Origin: Treponema sp.
Lineage (GTDB): Bacteria > Spirochaetota > Spirochaetia > Treponematales > Breznakiellaceae
Assembly: GCA_031264395.1 (NCBI GenBank)
Contig: JAISEB010000287.1
Span: 1-6,939, forward strand
Reading direction: 5' to 3'
DNA length: 6,939 bases
Part shown: piece after piece, positions 1 through 5,924 of the stretch
How the letters are laid out: every line of letters starts with the position of its first letter
Numbering within the stretch: position 1 is the stretch's first letter
The notes under the pieces: generated by a model
What the model saw: the letters and a program-made list of their open reading frames with translations, nothing else
Told to the model about the DNA's origin: nothing
The model's database searches: none
Made by a program: the position numbers and the translations under genes

Positions 1-827
1 TGGAGGGCTCCGGTTCCGGCAAAGGGATAGTCCCGCCCGAGCAGGCGGTATTTGTTCGAGCCGAATTGGTGAAAGGGAAGAAACTGCGTTTCCTTTATGC
101 CAAGATCCAGGAGGAACGAGGCGAAACCGGAGGCGTCTTCTTCGCCGTCGTTGTAGCCGGGTATGACGGGAATCCGCGTCAGGACCTTCGGCCCGTGTTC
201 AAGGCAATAGCGGAGGTTTTCCCTTATGGAATCGTTGTAGACGCCTGTTCCCTCAAAATGCCGCTGTCTGTCGTAGTGCTTCACATCAAAGAGGACAAGA
301 TCGCACTTGCCGGTGATGCGCCGCCAGGCCTCCTCTCCGGCGTACCCGGACGTTTCCAGGGCGCGGTGTATGCCCGCTCTGCCCAGGGCGTCAAGCAGGG
401 CGGCGGTAAAGGCATGCTGCAGCAGGATCTCGCCGCCTGAAAGCGTCACTCCGCCGCCTGATTCCTCGTAAAAGACCTTGTCCTCAAGGCAGACGGCCAG
501 CGCCTCGTCAACGGAATAGCTTTTTCCCGCCGCCGAAAGCGCCCCGTTCGGGCAGGAAGCGGCGCAGATCCCGCAGCCGGTACATCCTGCCTTTGACCGT
601 ATCCTCCCGCCGGCGAATTCCAGAACAGAGGGGGGACAGAGGGCGGTACACCGGAGACAGCGGACACATTTCGGTTCATCCCACAGGATCTCGGGATTTG
701 CATTCCAGGATTCGGGGTTCGAACACCAGCGGCAGCGAAGGGGGCAGCCCTTGAAAAATACCAGCGTCCTGATGCCCGGGCCGTCGTGAACGCTGAATTT
801 CTGAATGTTAAAGAGCAGGCCCGTCAT
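1..827 (-). CDS. Glycyl radical enzyme activase (radical SAM, YbiY/PflE type), 3' end cut by window
   Basis: This minus-strand frame stays open from ATG at 827-825 to the window edge, giving 275 codons. Related activases have about 300 residues, so only a short C-terminal part is missing. It should use S-adenosylmethionine and a [4Fe-4S] cluster to install the glycyl radical on the partner enzyme in the cytoplasm. The N-terminus reads FNIQKFSVHDGPGIRT, the usual opening of this family. The radical-SAM CxxxCxxC motif follows at Cys28, Cys32 and Cys35. A ferredoxin-like insert carries two four-Cys sets (Cys54/57/60/64 and Cys82/85/88/92), as in dehydratase-type activases but not classical PflA. 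The GGGVTLSGGE motif lies near residues 124-133. No in-frame alternative start exists between ATG 827 and the upstream stop. The obvious partner is the GRE at 2790-5201, although this gene is divergent from that operon. The exact partner is inferred from proximity. Confidence 0.93.
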   Translation of the reverse strand, partial: MTGLLFNIQKFSVHDGPGIRTLVFFKGCPLRCRWCSNPESWNANPEILWDEPKCVRCLRCTALCPPSVLEFAGGRIRSKAGCTGCGICAASCPNGALSAAGKSYSVDEALAVCLEDKVFYEESGGGVTLSGGEILLQHAFTAALLDALGRAGIHRALETSGYAGEEAWRRITGKCDLVLFDVKHYDRQRHFEGTGVYNDSIRENLRYCLEHGPKVLTRIPVIPGYNDGEEDASGFASFLLDLGIKETQFLPFHQFGSNKYRLLGRDYPFAGTGAL

Positions 828-836
828 GTCTTCTTC

Positions 837-865
837 AGTATACGCGCCGCGGGCATATTTGTAAA
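837..865 (-). promoter_or_regulatory. Sigma70-type promoter of the activase gene
   Basis: On the minus strand a TTTACA -35 box (865-860) and a TATACT -10 box (842-837) are separated by exactly 17 bases. The -10 box ends 9 bases before the activase ATG at 827. Transcription would therefore be expected to start about 1-3 bases before the start codon, leaving almost no leader. The only purine-rich sequence before ATG is GAAGAAG, too close to act as a normal ribosome-binding site. Confidence 0.6.
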
Positions 866-881
866 GACATTCACCTTAATT

Positions 882-910
882 ATTTAATAAATTCGATTAA
901 TAAATTAAAT
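882..910. promoter_or_regulatory. Candidate DeoR-family operator: AT-rich repeat block between divergent promoters
   Basis: TTAATAAATT occurs twice in direct orientation (884-893 and 897-906, a 13-base period). The block is flanked by an inverted pair, ATTTAAT (882-888) and ATTAAAT (904-910). It lies midway between the two divergent -35 boxes (860-865 and 918-923), where one bound regulator could affect both promoters. The gene encoded immediately to the right is a DeoR-family regulator. AT-rich upstream DNA alone could also act as an UP element, so operator function is inferred. Confidence 0.4.
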
Positions 911-917
911 ATACGGC

Positions 918-946
918 TTGACATATTAAAGAACAGGCGGTATTTT
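918..946 (+). promoter_or_regulatory. Sigma70-type promoter of the regulator-kinase-GRE operon
   Basis: A perfect TTGACA -35 box (918-923) and a TATTTT -10 box (941-946) are separated by 17 bases. The -10 box ends 8 bases before the ATG at 955, so the predicted transcription start falls at or just before the start codon. The only purine-rich candidate, AGGCGG at 935-940, lies inside the promoter spacer and would not be in the transcript. Confidence 0.7.
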
Positions 947-954
947 CTATATAT

Positions 955-1731
955 ATGGATATGACGGAACGCCGCGGCCGCATTCTTGAAATTCTCGATC
1001 AGGACGGGGAGATAGGGGTGGGCGTCCTGGCGGATCAGCTTGCCGTTTCCAGGGTAACCGTCCTCAAGGATCTAAGCGAACTTGAGGAGAGGGGCCTTCT
1101 GCGCCGGGAACGCGGCCTTGTCATGTTCGATTCCACCGACGACGTGGGCAGGCGCATGGCCCGTCATTACGGGATAAAGCGGCGCATCGCCAGGGAAGCG
1201 GCCCGTTCTGTCGCGTCCGGGGAAACGGTGATGATAGAGTCCGGCTCCTGCTGCGCCTTTCTGGCGGAGGAGCTGGCGGGTATTGAAAACGGCGGCGGGG
1301 AAGCCGCGCACAAAAACTGTACCGTCATCACCAATTCGGCGTTTATCGCCGGGCTCATAAGGCGCGCGCCGTTCTGCCGCGCCGTTCTTCTGGGCGGCGA
1401 TTACCAGAAGGAGGCGCAGGTAATGGTCGGCCCTCTTGCCCGCGAATGTTCGGAACATTTTTTTACGGACAAGCTCTTCATCGGCGCCGACGGTTTTGTT
1501 CCCGAAACGGGGTTTACCGGAAAGGATCTTCTGCGCAGCGAAATGGTGCGCAGCATGGCAAGACAGGCGCGGCATACCATTGTGCTGACCGAATCGGAAA
1601 AATTTTTTGAACAGGGCGTGGTGTCCCTGCTTGGAACAGAGGACGTATCGGACGTGTATACCGACGGCGATATTCCGGCCGGAACGGAGGCGTTTCTGCT
1701 GTCGAAGGGAGTCGCCGTTCACAAGGCGTAA
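955..1731 (+). CDS. DeoR-family transcriptional regulator
   Basis: This 258-residue protein has the normal DeoR-family length and order. An N-terminal winged helix-turn-helix covers about residues 5-58, including QLAVSRVTVLKDLSELEERG. A DeoRC sugar-phosphate sensor domain spans about residues 75-235, with IESGSCC near 95-100, the ITNS strand, an LLGGDYQ segment and LFIGADGF. Family members usually repress sugar or polyol operons and are released by a phosphorylated sugar. First gene of an apparent operon, 12 bases ahead of the kinase, it probably controls the operon and perhaps the divergent activase. ATG 955 is chosen because the -10 box ends 8 bases upstream; ATG 961 is a possible alternative and would remove only two residues. 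No clear ribosome-binding site precedes either, so a leaderless mRNA is likely. The ligand is inferred from context only. Confidence 0.93.
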   Translation: MDMTERRGRILEILDQDGEIGVGVLADQLAVSRVTVLKDLSELEERGLLRRERGLVMFDSTDDVGRRMARHYGIKRRIAREAARSVASGETVMIESGSCCAFLAEELAGIENGGGEAAHKNCTVITNSAFIAGLIRRAPFCRAVLLGGDYQKEAQVMVGPLARECSEHFFTDKLFIGADGFVPETGFTGKDLLRSEMVRSMARQARHTIVLTESEKFFEQGVVSLLGTEDVSDVYTDGDIPAGTEAFLLSKGVAVHKA

Positions 1732-1743
1732 AAGGGGAAAGGC

Positions 1744-2712
1744 GTGAAAGAATACATACTGGGCGTTGACGTCGGGGGAACGAAGACGGCGTACGGCCTC
1801 TTTGACCGCGAAAAAAATCTTGTCGCCGAGCGGCGCTCCGCCTCCGACGCGGGACTTTCCCCGGAGGCTTTTTTTGACGGCGTTTCCGCCTGTGTCAAGG
1901 ACATCATGGCGGAACACGGCATACGGAACGGGCAGATGCTGGGCGTCGGGCTGGGGATGCCTTCGTTCATTGTATTCGAAAAGGGCTACATCGTCAAAAC
2001 CAGTAACCTTACCCGCATTCACGATTTTCCCGCGAGAAGCTACCTCGAGAAAAAACTGGGGGGCATTCCCGTCATGCTGGACAACGACACCCATGTCGCG
2101 GGCCTCGCCGAATACCGCAGGGGCGCGGGCTGCGGATCGGGGGACATGATCTACTGCGCGGTAAGCACCGGCATCGCGTCGGCGGCAATACTGGGCGGCA
2201 GGGTTTTGCGCGGCAGCTACGGGTGGGCCGGGGAAACAGGACACCAGATTGTTACCCCGGGAGAAGGCATCATGTGCGGCTGCGGCAACCGGGGATGCTT
2301 CATGTCCTGGTGTTCAGGCTCAATGATAGTAAAGCACATACAGGGCTGGATAGCCTCGGGCGAAAAGACGCTTATGACGGAACTGGCGGGCTGCGCCGAA
2401 AACATAGAATGCAGGCATCTTGAAACGGCGTTCGACCGGAACGACGCGCTGGCCGCCCGCGCGCTGGGCCAGATGTCAAAGTACCTGGGGCTTTATCTTT
2501 ACAACCTCTACCTTACCTTTAACATCAACTGTTTTGTCCTGGGCGGCGGCCTTGTAAAAATGGGAGAAAAACTTCTGGGACCGGCGCGCGGTGTTTTTGA
2601 CGAATGCAACCACAACGACATGGAGGTCTTTTTCAGGACGGCCGGTCTCACGGACCGCTCCGGCATCATCGGGGCGGCGGAACTTGTCTTTGACAATGGG
2701 CTTGTTCAATGA
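1744..2712 (+). CDS. ROK-family sugar kinase
   Basis: This 322-residue protein has the full ROK kinase layout and lacks the N-terminal DNA-binding domain of NagC/XylR-type ROK repressors, so it is read as an ATP-dependent sugar 6-kinase. The phosphate-binding motif DVGGTKT is at residues 9-15. LDNDTH (112-117) supplies the likely catalytic base Asp115. STGIASAAILGG (141-152) is the second ATP-binding segment. The ROK zinc signature is complete: GETGH with Glu164 and His167, then Cys178, Cys180 and Cys185. Translation starts at GTG 1744, with AAAGGGG six bases upstream. In this operon a plausible substrate is a 1,5-anhydrohexitol, giving the phosphate used by the following glycyl radical enzyme. 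That is inference; glucose, allose, fructose or N-acetylmannosamine kinases share the same motifs. The last codons (GLVQ-stop) lie inside the first arm of a palindromic repeat. Confidence 0.92.
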   Translation: MKEYILGVDVGGTKTAYGLFDREKNLVAERRSASDAGLSPEAFFDGVSACVKDIMAEHGIRNGQMLGVGLGMPSFIVFEKGYIVKTSNLTRIHDFPARSYLEKKLGGIPVMLDNDTHVAGLAEYRRGAGCGSGDMIYCAVSTGIASAAILGGRVLRGSYGWAGETGHQIVTPGEGIMCGCGNRGCFMSWCSGSMIVKHIQGWIASGEKTLMTELAGCAENIECRHLETAFDRNDALAARALGQMSKYLGLYLYNLYLTFNINCFVLGGGLVKMGEKLLGPARGVFDECNHNDMEVFFRTAGLTDRSGIIGAAELVFDNGLVQ

Positions 2713-2728
2713 CGTATTGGACAAGCCC
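2698..2728 (+). repeat. Inverted repeat / hairpin overlapping the kinase stop codon
   Basis: Arms 2698-2710 (GGGCTTGTTCAAT) and 2716-2728 (ATTGGACAAGCCC) form a 13-pair stem with one G-U wobble and a 5-base loop. The left arm encodes the end of the kinase, and its stop codon spans the arm-loop junction. No T-run follows, so it does not look like an intrinsic terminator. It could be an mRNA-stabilising or processing element within the operon, or a member of the repeat family seen next to it. Confidence 0.65.
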
Positions 2729-2768
2729 AATAGAGTTGTTCAATAACTTCAATTATTGGACAAGTCTG
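2729..2768 (+). repeat. Palindromic repeat copy A (core AATAGAGTTGTTCAA)
   Basis: Arms 2733-2746 and 2753-2766 form a second stem of up to 14 positions with one mismatch and one G-U wobble around a 6-base loop. Its inner sequence (TTGTTCAAT ... ATTGGACAAG) repeats that of the preceding hairpin. The first 15 bases are identical to those of copy B at 5742-5756, so this is a recurring element. It ends 8 bases before the GRE ribosome-binding site AGGAG (2777-2781). Confidence 0.7.
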
Positions 2769-2789
2769 AAATTTACAGGAGTGTAGAAG

Positions 2790-5201
2790 ATGGATTATTT
2801 TGGGAGCCTCACGCCGAGGATGGCCAGGTTCCGCGAAGAACTGCTTGACGCGAAACCTTTTGTATGCGCCGAACGGGCGGTGATCACCACGGATACCTAC
2901 AGGCGGAATATGGATCAGCCGCTGGCATTGCGCCGCGCCCTGATGTACAAAAACGTCCTTGAAAGAATGAGCATTTTTATCGAAAAGGAAACCCTCATCG
3001 CGGGGAATCAGGCTTCGGGCAACCGCTTCGCGCCGGTCTTTCCCGAATACGCGATGGACTGGGTCATCGAAGAACTCGACACCTTCGACAAACGCGGCGG
3101 CGACCGCTTTTACATTACCGAAGAAACAAAAGCCGCGCTCAGGGAAATCGCCCCTTTCTGGGAGCACAACACGGTAAAGGACAGGGGGCTTGCCGCAATG
3201 CCCGAATCGGCGAGGGTCTATTACGACCTGGGGATCATCAAGGCGGAAGGCAACATCACGTCGGGGGACGCCCATGTCGCGGTAAATTACCGCCGCATGC
3301 TCGAGGCGGGCCTTGGGGAATTGAGGGAACGGGCCGGGGCAAAACTCGCGTCCCTCGATCTTGCCGATTACAGGAACCTTGCAAAGTCGTACTTCTACCG
3401 CGCCGTCATTATTGTCATCGACGCGACGGCCGCCTTTGCCAGACGCTACGCGGATCTTGCCCTCTCCATGGCGGAAACCGAAAATGACGCGGGCCGCAGA
3501 AGAGAGCTTCTGGAGATGAGCCGCATTCTCAGGAAGGTGCCCCTCCAAAAGGCGGAAACGTTTCACGAGGCGGTGCAGTCCCTCTGGCTCGTACACCTCT
3601 GCCTCCAGATAGAAAGCAACGGGCATTCCCTTTCCTACGGGCGGATGGATCAGTACCTCTACCCGTACTACCGCGCGGACCTTGAATCAGGACGCGCCGG
3701 CGAGGAAGAAGCGGCCGAACTCCTTTCCAACCTGTGGCTTAAAACATATACCATTAACAAGATTCGAAGCTGGTCCCACACCCGTTTTTCGGCGGGCAGC
3801 CCCCTCTATCAAAACGTCACCGTCGCGGGCCAGATCCTCAAAGAAGGACAGCCCGTAGACGCGGTGAATCCCCTTACCGGCATTATTCTTAAAAGCGTGG
3901 CGCGGACTCATCTGCCGCAACCCAATCTTACCGTGCGTTACCACAGGGGCCTTGACGACAAATTCATGAGGGAATGTATCGAAGTGGTGCGGCTCGGATT
4001 CGGCATGCCCGCGTTTAACAGCGACGAAGTTATCATCCCTTCGTTTATCGAAAAAGGCGTCGCCAGGGAAGACGCCTACGACTACAGCGCCATAGGCTGC
4101 GTGGAAGTGGCCGTTCCGGGAAAATGGGGCTACAGGTGCACGGGGATGAGCTTCCTCAACTTCCCAAAATCGCTGCTCATCGCGCTTAACGACGGCGTCG
4201 ATCCGGCGTCGGGAACGCGGCTTTGCCAGGGCGCGGGACATTTCGCCGGGATGCGATCCTTTGACGAAGTGATGGCCGCGTGGGACAAGACAATCCGCGA
4301 GTTTACCCGCCAGTGCGTGATCATCGACTCGACGGCGGATACCGTGCTGGAAAAGGACACGGCGGACATTCTCTGCTCGGCGCTCTGCGACGACTGCATA
4401 GAGCGGGGACTCAACCTCAAGGAAGGGGGAGCGGTCTACGACTTCATAAGCGATCTGCAGGTAGGCATCGCAAATCTTGCCGACTCGCTTGCCGCCATCA
4501 AAAAATGCGTATTCGAGGACAGGAGCGTCGGCGCCGCCCGGCTCTGGGAAGCGCTTGAGGCCAATTTCGAAGGCGAAGAAAACGAACGCATACGGGCGCT
4601 GCTCCTTGCTTCTCCCAAGTACGGCAATGATGACGATTACGCGGATCTGCTCATACGGGAAGCCTACGATATTTATATAGATGAAATGAAGAAGTACCGC
4701 AATACCCGCTGGGGGCGCGGCCCCGTTGGCGGGATCTACTACGCGGGAACTTCTTCGATTTCCGCAAACGTTCCCCAGGGCGCGGGAACCGCCGCCACCC
4801 CTGACGGCCGCAGGGCGGGCGAACCGCTGGCCGAAGGCTGTTCTCCTTCGCACGGCATGGACAGGCGCGGGCCGACGGCGGTTTTCAAATCCGTCTCCAA
4901 ACTTCCCATAAAGGAGATCACCGGGGGCGTCCTGCTCAACCAGAAGGTAACGCCGCAGATGCTTGAAAGGGAAGAAGACCGCGGCAAACTCATCGCCATG
5001 CTGCGGGCGTTCTTCAACAGGCTCGACGGTTTTCACGTACAGTTTAACGTCGTCTCCCGCGAAACGCTGCGCGACGCGCAGGTTCACCCGGAAGCCCACC
5101 GCGATCTTGTCGTCCGCGTCGCCGGTTACAGCGCGTTCTTCAACGTGCTGTCAAAAGAGACCCAGGACGACATCATCGAGAGGACGGAACAGACGCTCTA
5201 A
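2790..5201 (+). CDS. Glycyl radical enzyme of the YbiW/PflF type, probable anhydrohexitol-phosphate ring-opening lyase
   Basis: The protein has 803 residues, the normal size for this class. A pyruvate formate-lyase-like barrel fills most of the chain and a C-terminal glycyl radical domain ends it. The radical site is VVRVAGYSAFF with Gly779. The active-site loop is AIGCVE with Cys437 and Glu439. A single Cys plus Glu marks eliminating or C-O-cleaving members, whereas pyruvate formate-lyase has adjacent cysteines. Other visible blocks are GNQAS (72-76), NGHSLSYGRMDQ (277-288) and TPDGR (670-674). From memory, GKWGYRCTGMSF after the active site, APKYGNDDD-like and GRGPVGG-YYAGTSSISANVP stretches match E. 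coli YbiW far better than PflD. YbiW is reported to convert 1,5-anhydroglucitol-6-phosphate to 1-deoxyfructose-6-phosphate. AGGAG lies 8 bases before ATG. The family call is firm; the substrate is inferred. It needs the activase encoded at 827-1 or an equivalent. Confidence 0.93.
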   Translation: MDYFGSLTPRMARFREELLDAKPFVCAERAVITTDTYRRNMDQPLALRRALMYKNVLERMSIFIEKETLIAGNQASGNRFAPVFPEYAMDWVIEELDTFDKRGGDRFYITEETKAALREIAPFWEHNTVKDRGLAAMPESARVYYDLGIIKAEGNITSGDAHVAVNYRRMLEAGLGELRERAGAKLASLDLADYRNLAKSYFYRAVIIVIDATAAFARRYADLALSMAETENDAGRRRELLEMSRILRKVPLQKAETFHEAVQSLWLVHLCLQIESNGHSLSYGRMDQYLYPYYRADLESGRAGEEEAAELLSNLWLKTYTINKIRSWSHTRFSAGSPLYQNVTVAGQILKEGQPVDAVNPLTGIILKSVARTHLPQPNLTVRYHRGLDDKFMRECIEVVRLGFGMPAFNSDEVIIPSFIEKGVAREDAYDYSAIGCVEVAVPGKWGYRCTGMSFLNFPKSLLIALNDGVDPASGTRLCQGAGHFAGMRSFDEVMAAWDKTIREFTRQCVIIDSTADTVLEKDTADILCSALCDDCIERGLNLKEGGAVYDFISDLQVGIANLADSLAAIKKCVFEDRSVGAARLWEALEANFEGEENERIRALLLASPKYGNDDDYADLLIREAYDIYIDEMKKYRNTRWGRGPVGGIYYAGTSSISANVPQGAGTAATPDGRRAGEPLAEGCSPSHGMDRRGPTAVFKSVSKLPIKEITGGVLLNQKVTPQMLEREEDRGKLIAMLRAFFNRLDGFHVQFNVVSRETLRDAQVHPEAHRDLVVRVAGYSAFFNVLSKETQDDIIERTEQTL

Positions 5202-5215
5202 AAGACAGGGAACTA

Positions 5216-5235
5216 AGGCGCTTAACCACGCGCCT
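5216..5235. terminator. Weak hairpin between convergent GRE and lipoprotein genes
   Basis: AGGCGC (5216-5221) pairs perfectly with GCGCCT (5230-5235) around an 8-base loop. It sits in the 32-base gap between the GRE stop and the lipoprotein stop. It could help end transcripts from either side, but the stem is short and no real T-run follows on either strand. Confidence 0.35.
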
Positions 5236-5677
5236 ATATTACATCGGCCGCCCGCACGGACGCGGGCGGGTTGTTCACATATTCTTCCAGATTTATATCG
5301 CTTTTCTTCTTCCATGTCCCGTTAAACAGGCTGTATCTTCCCTCAACGTTTGTTATCGTCAGGATATCTTTGTTAACGGCGCATTCGCCGTTAACGGTTT
5401 CAACAAATTGATGCCATTGATTTTCTTTCCACGCGTGAGTTGAGGCCAGTATAAAATGTTTTCCGTCATACGTTATCCGGCCCATTCCGTAAAGAACATT
5501 GTTATATAAACTTACGTAATAATGTTCTTTTACAACAAGAATGAAATTATTGTTTCCCCATGTTCCTTCAAGAATTTTCGTTCCGCGGTGATCCCTGCTG
5601 GAAACACAGCCGGTTAAACCGATTCCCGCATAAAATAACGCACACAGCATTATTTTCGCAAATTTTTTCCCGCTCAT
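5234..5677 (-). CDS. Small lipoprotein of unknown function, possibly lipocalin-like
   Basis: The 147-residue product begins with a lipoprotein signal peptide: basic SGKK, a hydrophobic stretch (about residues 9-21), then the lipobox LTGC with lipidated Cys24. The mature part is about 124 residues and rich in aromatic and beta-prone sequence. It runs from GTWGNNNFILVV through GRITYDGKHFILASTHAW to LTITNVEGRYSLFNGTW. A GTW block near each end resembles small lipocalin-like spirochaete lipoproteins, but I cannot assign a family. GGAG (5687-5684) lies six bases before ATG 5677 and supports the start. The gene is convergent to the GRE, so it is probably not in that operon. Its base composition is clearly more AT-rich than the neighbours, hinting at a separate origin. 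Expected location is a membrane surface or the periplasmic side of one. Confidence 0.8.
   Translation of the reverse strand: MSGKKFAKIMLCALFYAGIGLTGCVSSRDHRGTKILEGTWGNNNFILVVKEHYYVSLYNNVLYGMGRITYDGKHFILASTHAWKENQWHQFVETVNGECAVNKDILTITNVEGRYSLFNGTWKKKSDINLEEYVNNPPASVRAADVI
5248..5269 (+). terminator. GC-rich perfect hairpin inside the 3' end of the lipoprotein gene
   Basis: CCGCCCGC (5248-5255) and GCGGGCGG (5262-5269) form a perfect 8-pair stem with a 6-base loop, 46 bases after the GRE stop. It could slow or end operon transcription, but the bases after it (GTTGTTCACAT) are only modestly T-rich. It also encodes the C-terminal residues of the lipoprotein on the other strand. Confidence 0.35.
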
Positions 5678-5741
5678 ACCGCACTCCAGAGGACAAATTT
5701 TTTACCTGCGAAGCTTTCCCGCAACCGGCCGGGTTCCGGGA

Positions 5742-5781
5742 AATAGAGTTGTTCAACAACTGGAGTTTTGAACAACTTCCG
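5742..5781 (+). repeat. Palindromic repeat copy B (core AATAGAGTTGTTCAA)
   Basis: The 15 bases at 5742-5756 are identical to the start of copy A at 2729-2743, and similarity continues for about 40 bases with one gap. AGTTGTTCAA (5747-5756) pairs perfectly with TTGAACAACT (5768-5777) over an 11-base loop. The left part, 5747-5761, is also nearly palindromic by itself. It lies in the 247-base gap between the divergent lipoprotein and hydrolase genes, where no coding sequence is evident. Confidence 0.7.
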
Positions 5782-5889
5782 CTTGAAACACTTCTGCTTA
5801 AACTATAAGCCTCCACAACCCTCCTGTCAAACCGGAGCGTACGGCGGAGATACCGGTTATCCGTGGCATGAAACACGGCGGGGCATGAG

Positions 5890-5918
5890 TTGTAAACCGG
5901 CCCGGTTCCGGCGATACT
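5890..5918 (+). promoter_or_regulatory. Probable sigma70-type promoter of the MBL-fold hydrolase gene
   Basis: TTGTAA (5890-5895) and GATACT (5913-5918) are separated by 17 bases; each matches four of six consensus positions. The -10 box ends six bases before ATG 5925, so the mRNA would be leaderless or nearly so. No ribosome-binding site is visible. The spacer holds a small inverted repeat, AACCG (5895-5899) with CGGTT (5903-5907). Confidence 0.45.
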
Positions 5919-5924
5919 TTTCCT

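Noticed and set aside
66..440. Plus-strand open frame of 124 codons at the left edge
   Set aside because: The opposite strand encodes the activase with all its cysteine motifs, so this is its shadow.
835..870. Tiny minus-strand frames upstream of the activase, one starting at 870 and one whose stop overlaps the activase ATG, as a possible leader peptide
   Set aside because: They lie upstream of the predicted transcription start near 830 and have badly spaced or no ribosome-binding sites.
1072..2244. 390-codon minus-strand open frame across the regulator and kinase genes
   Set aside because: It is antisense to two well-supported genes and spans their junction. The translation shows no family motif.
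1744..2712. ROK-type transcriptional repressor (NagC/Mlc-like)
   Set aside because: There is no N-terminal helix-turn-helix; the protein begins directly with the kinase ATP-binding motif, and a separate DeoR regulator precedes it.
2718..2746. Separate promoter for the GRE (TTGGAC with a CAATAA box)
   Set aside because: The boxes match poorly and fall entirely within the palindromic repeats, so the match is better explained by the repeat sequence.
3687..5099. Long minus-strand open frame of 470 codons inside the GRE gene, with a further one of 306 codons at 2706-3626
   Set aside because: Both lie antisense to a fully conserved GRE reading frame. Their products are rich in Arg, Val and Ala, show no recognisable domain, and are typical shadows of GC-rich coding DNA.
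2790..5201. Classical pyruvate formate-lyase
   Set aside because: The active-site loop is GCVE, with a single cysteine followed by Glu. Pyruvate formate-lyase has two adjacent cysteines.
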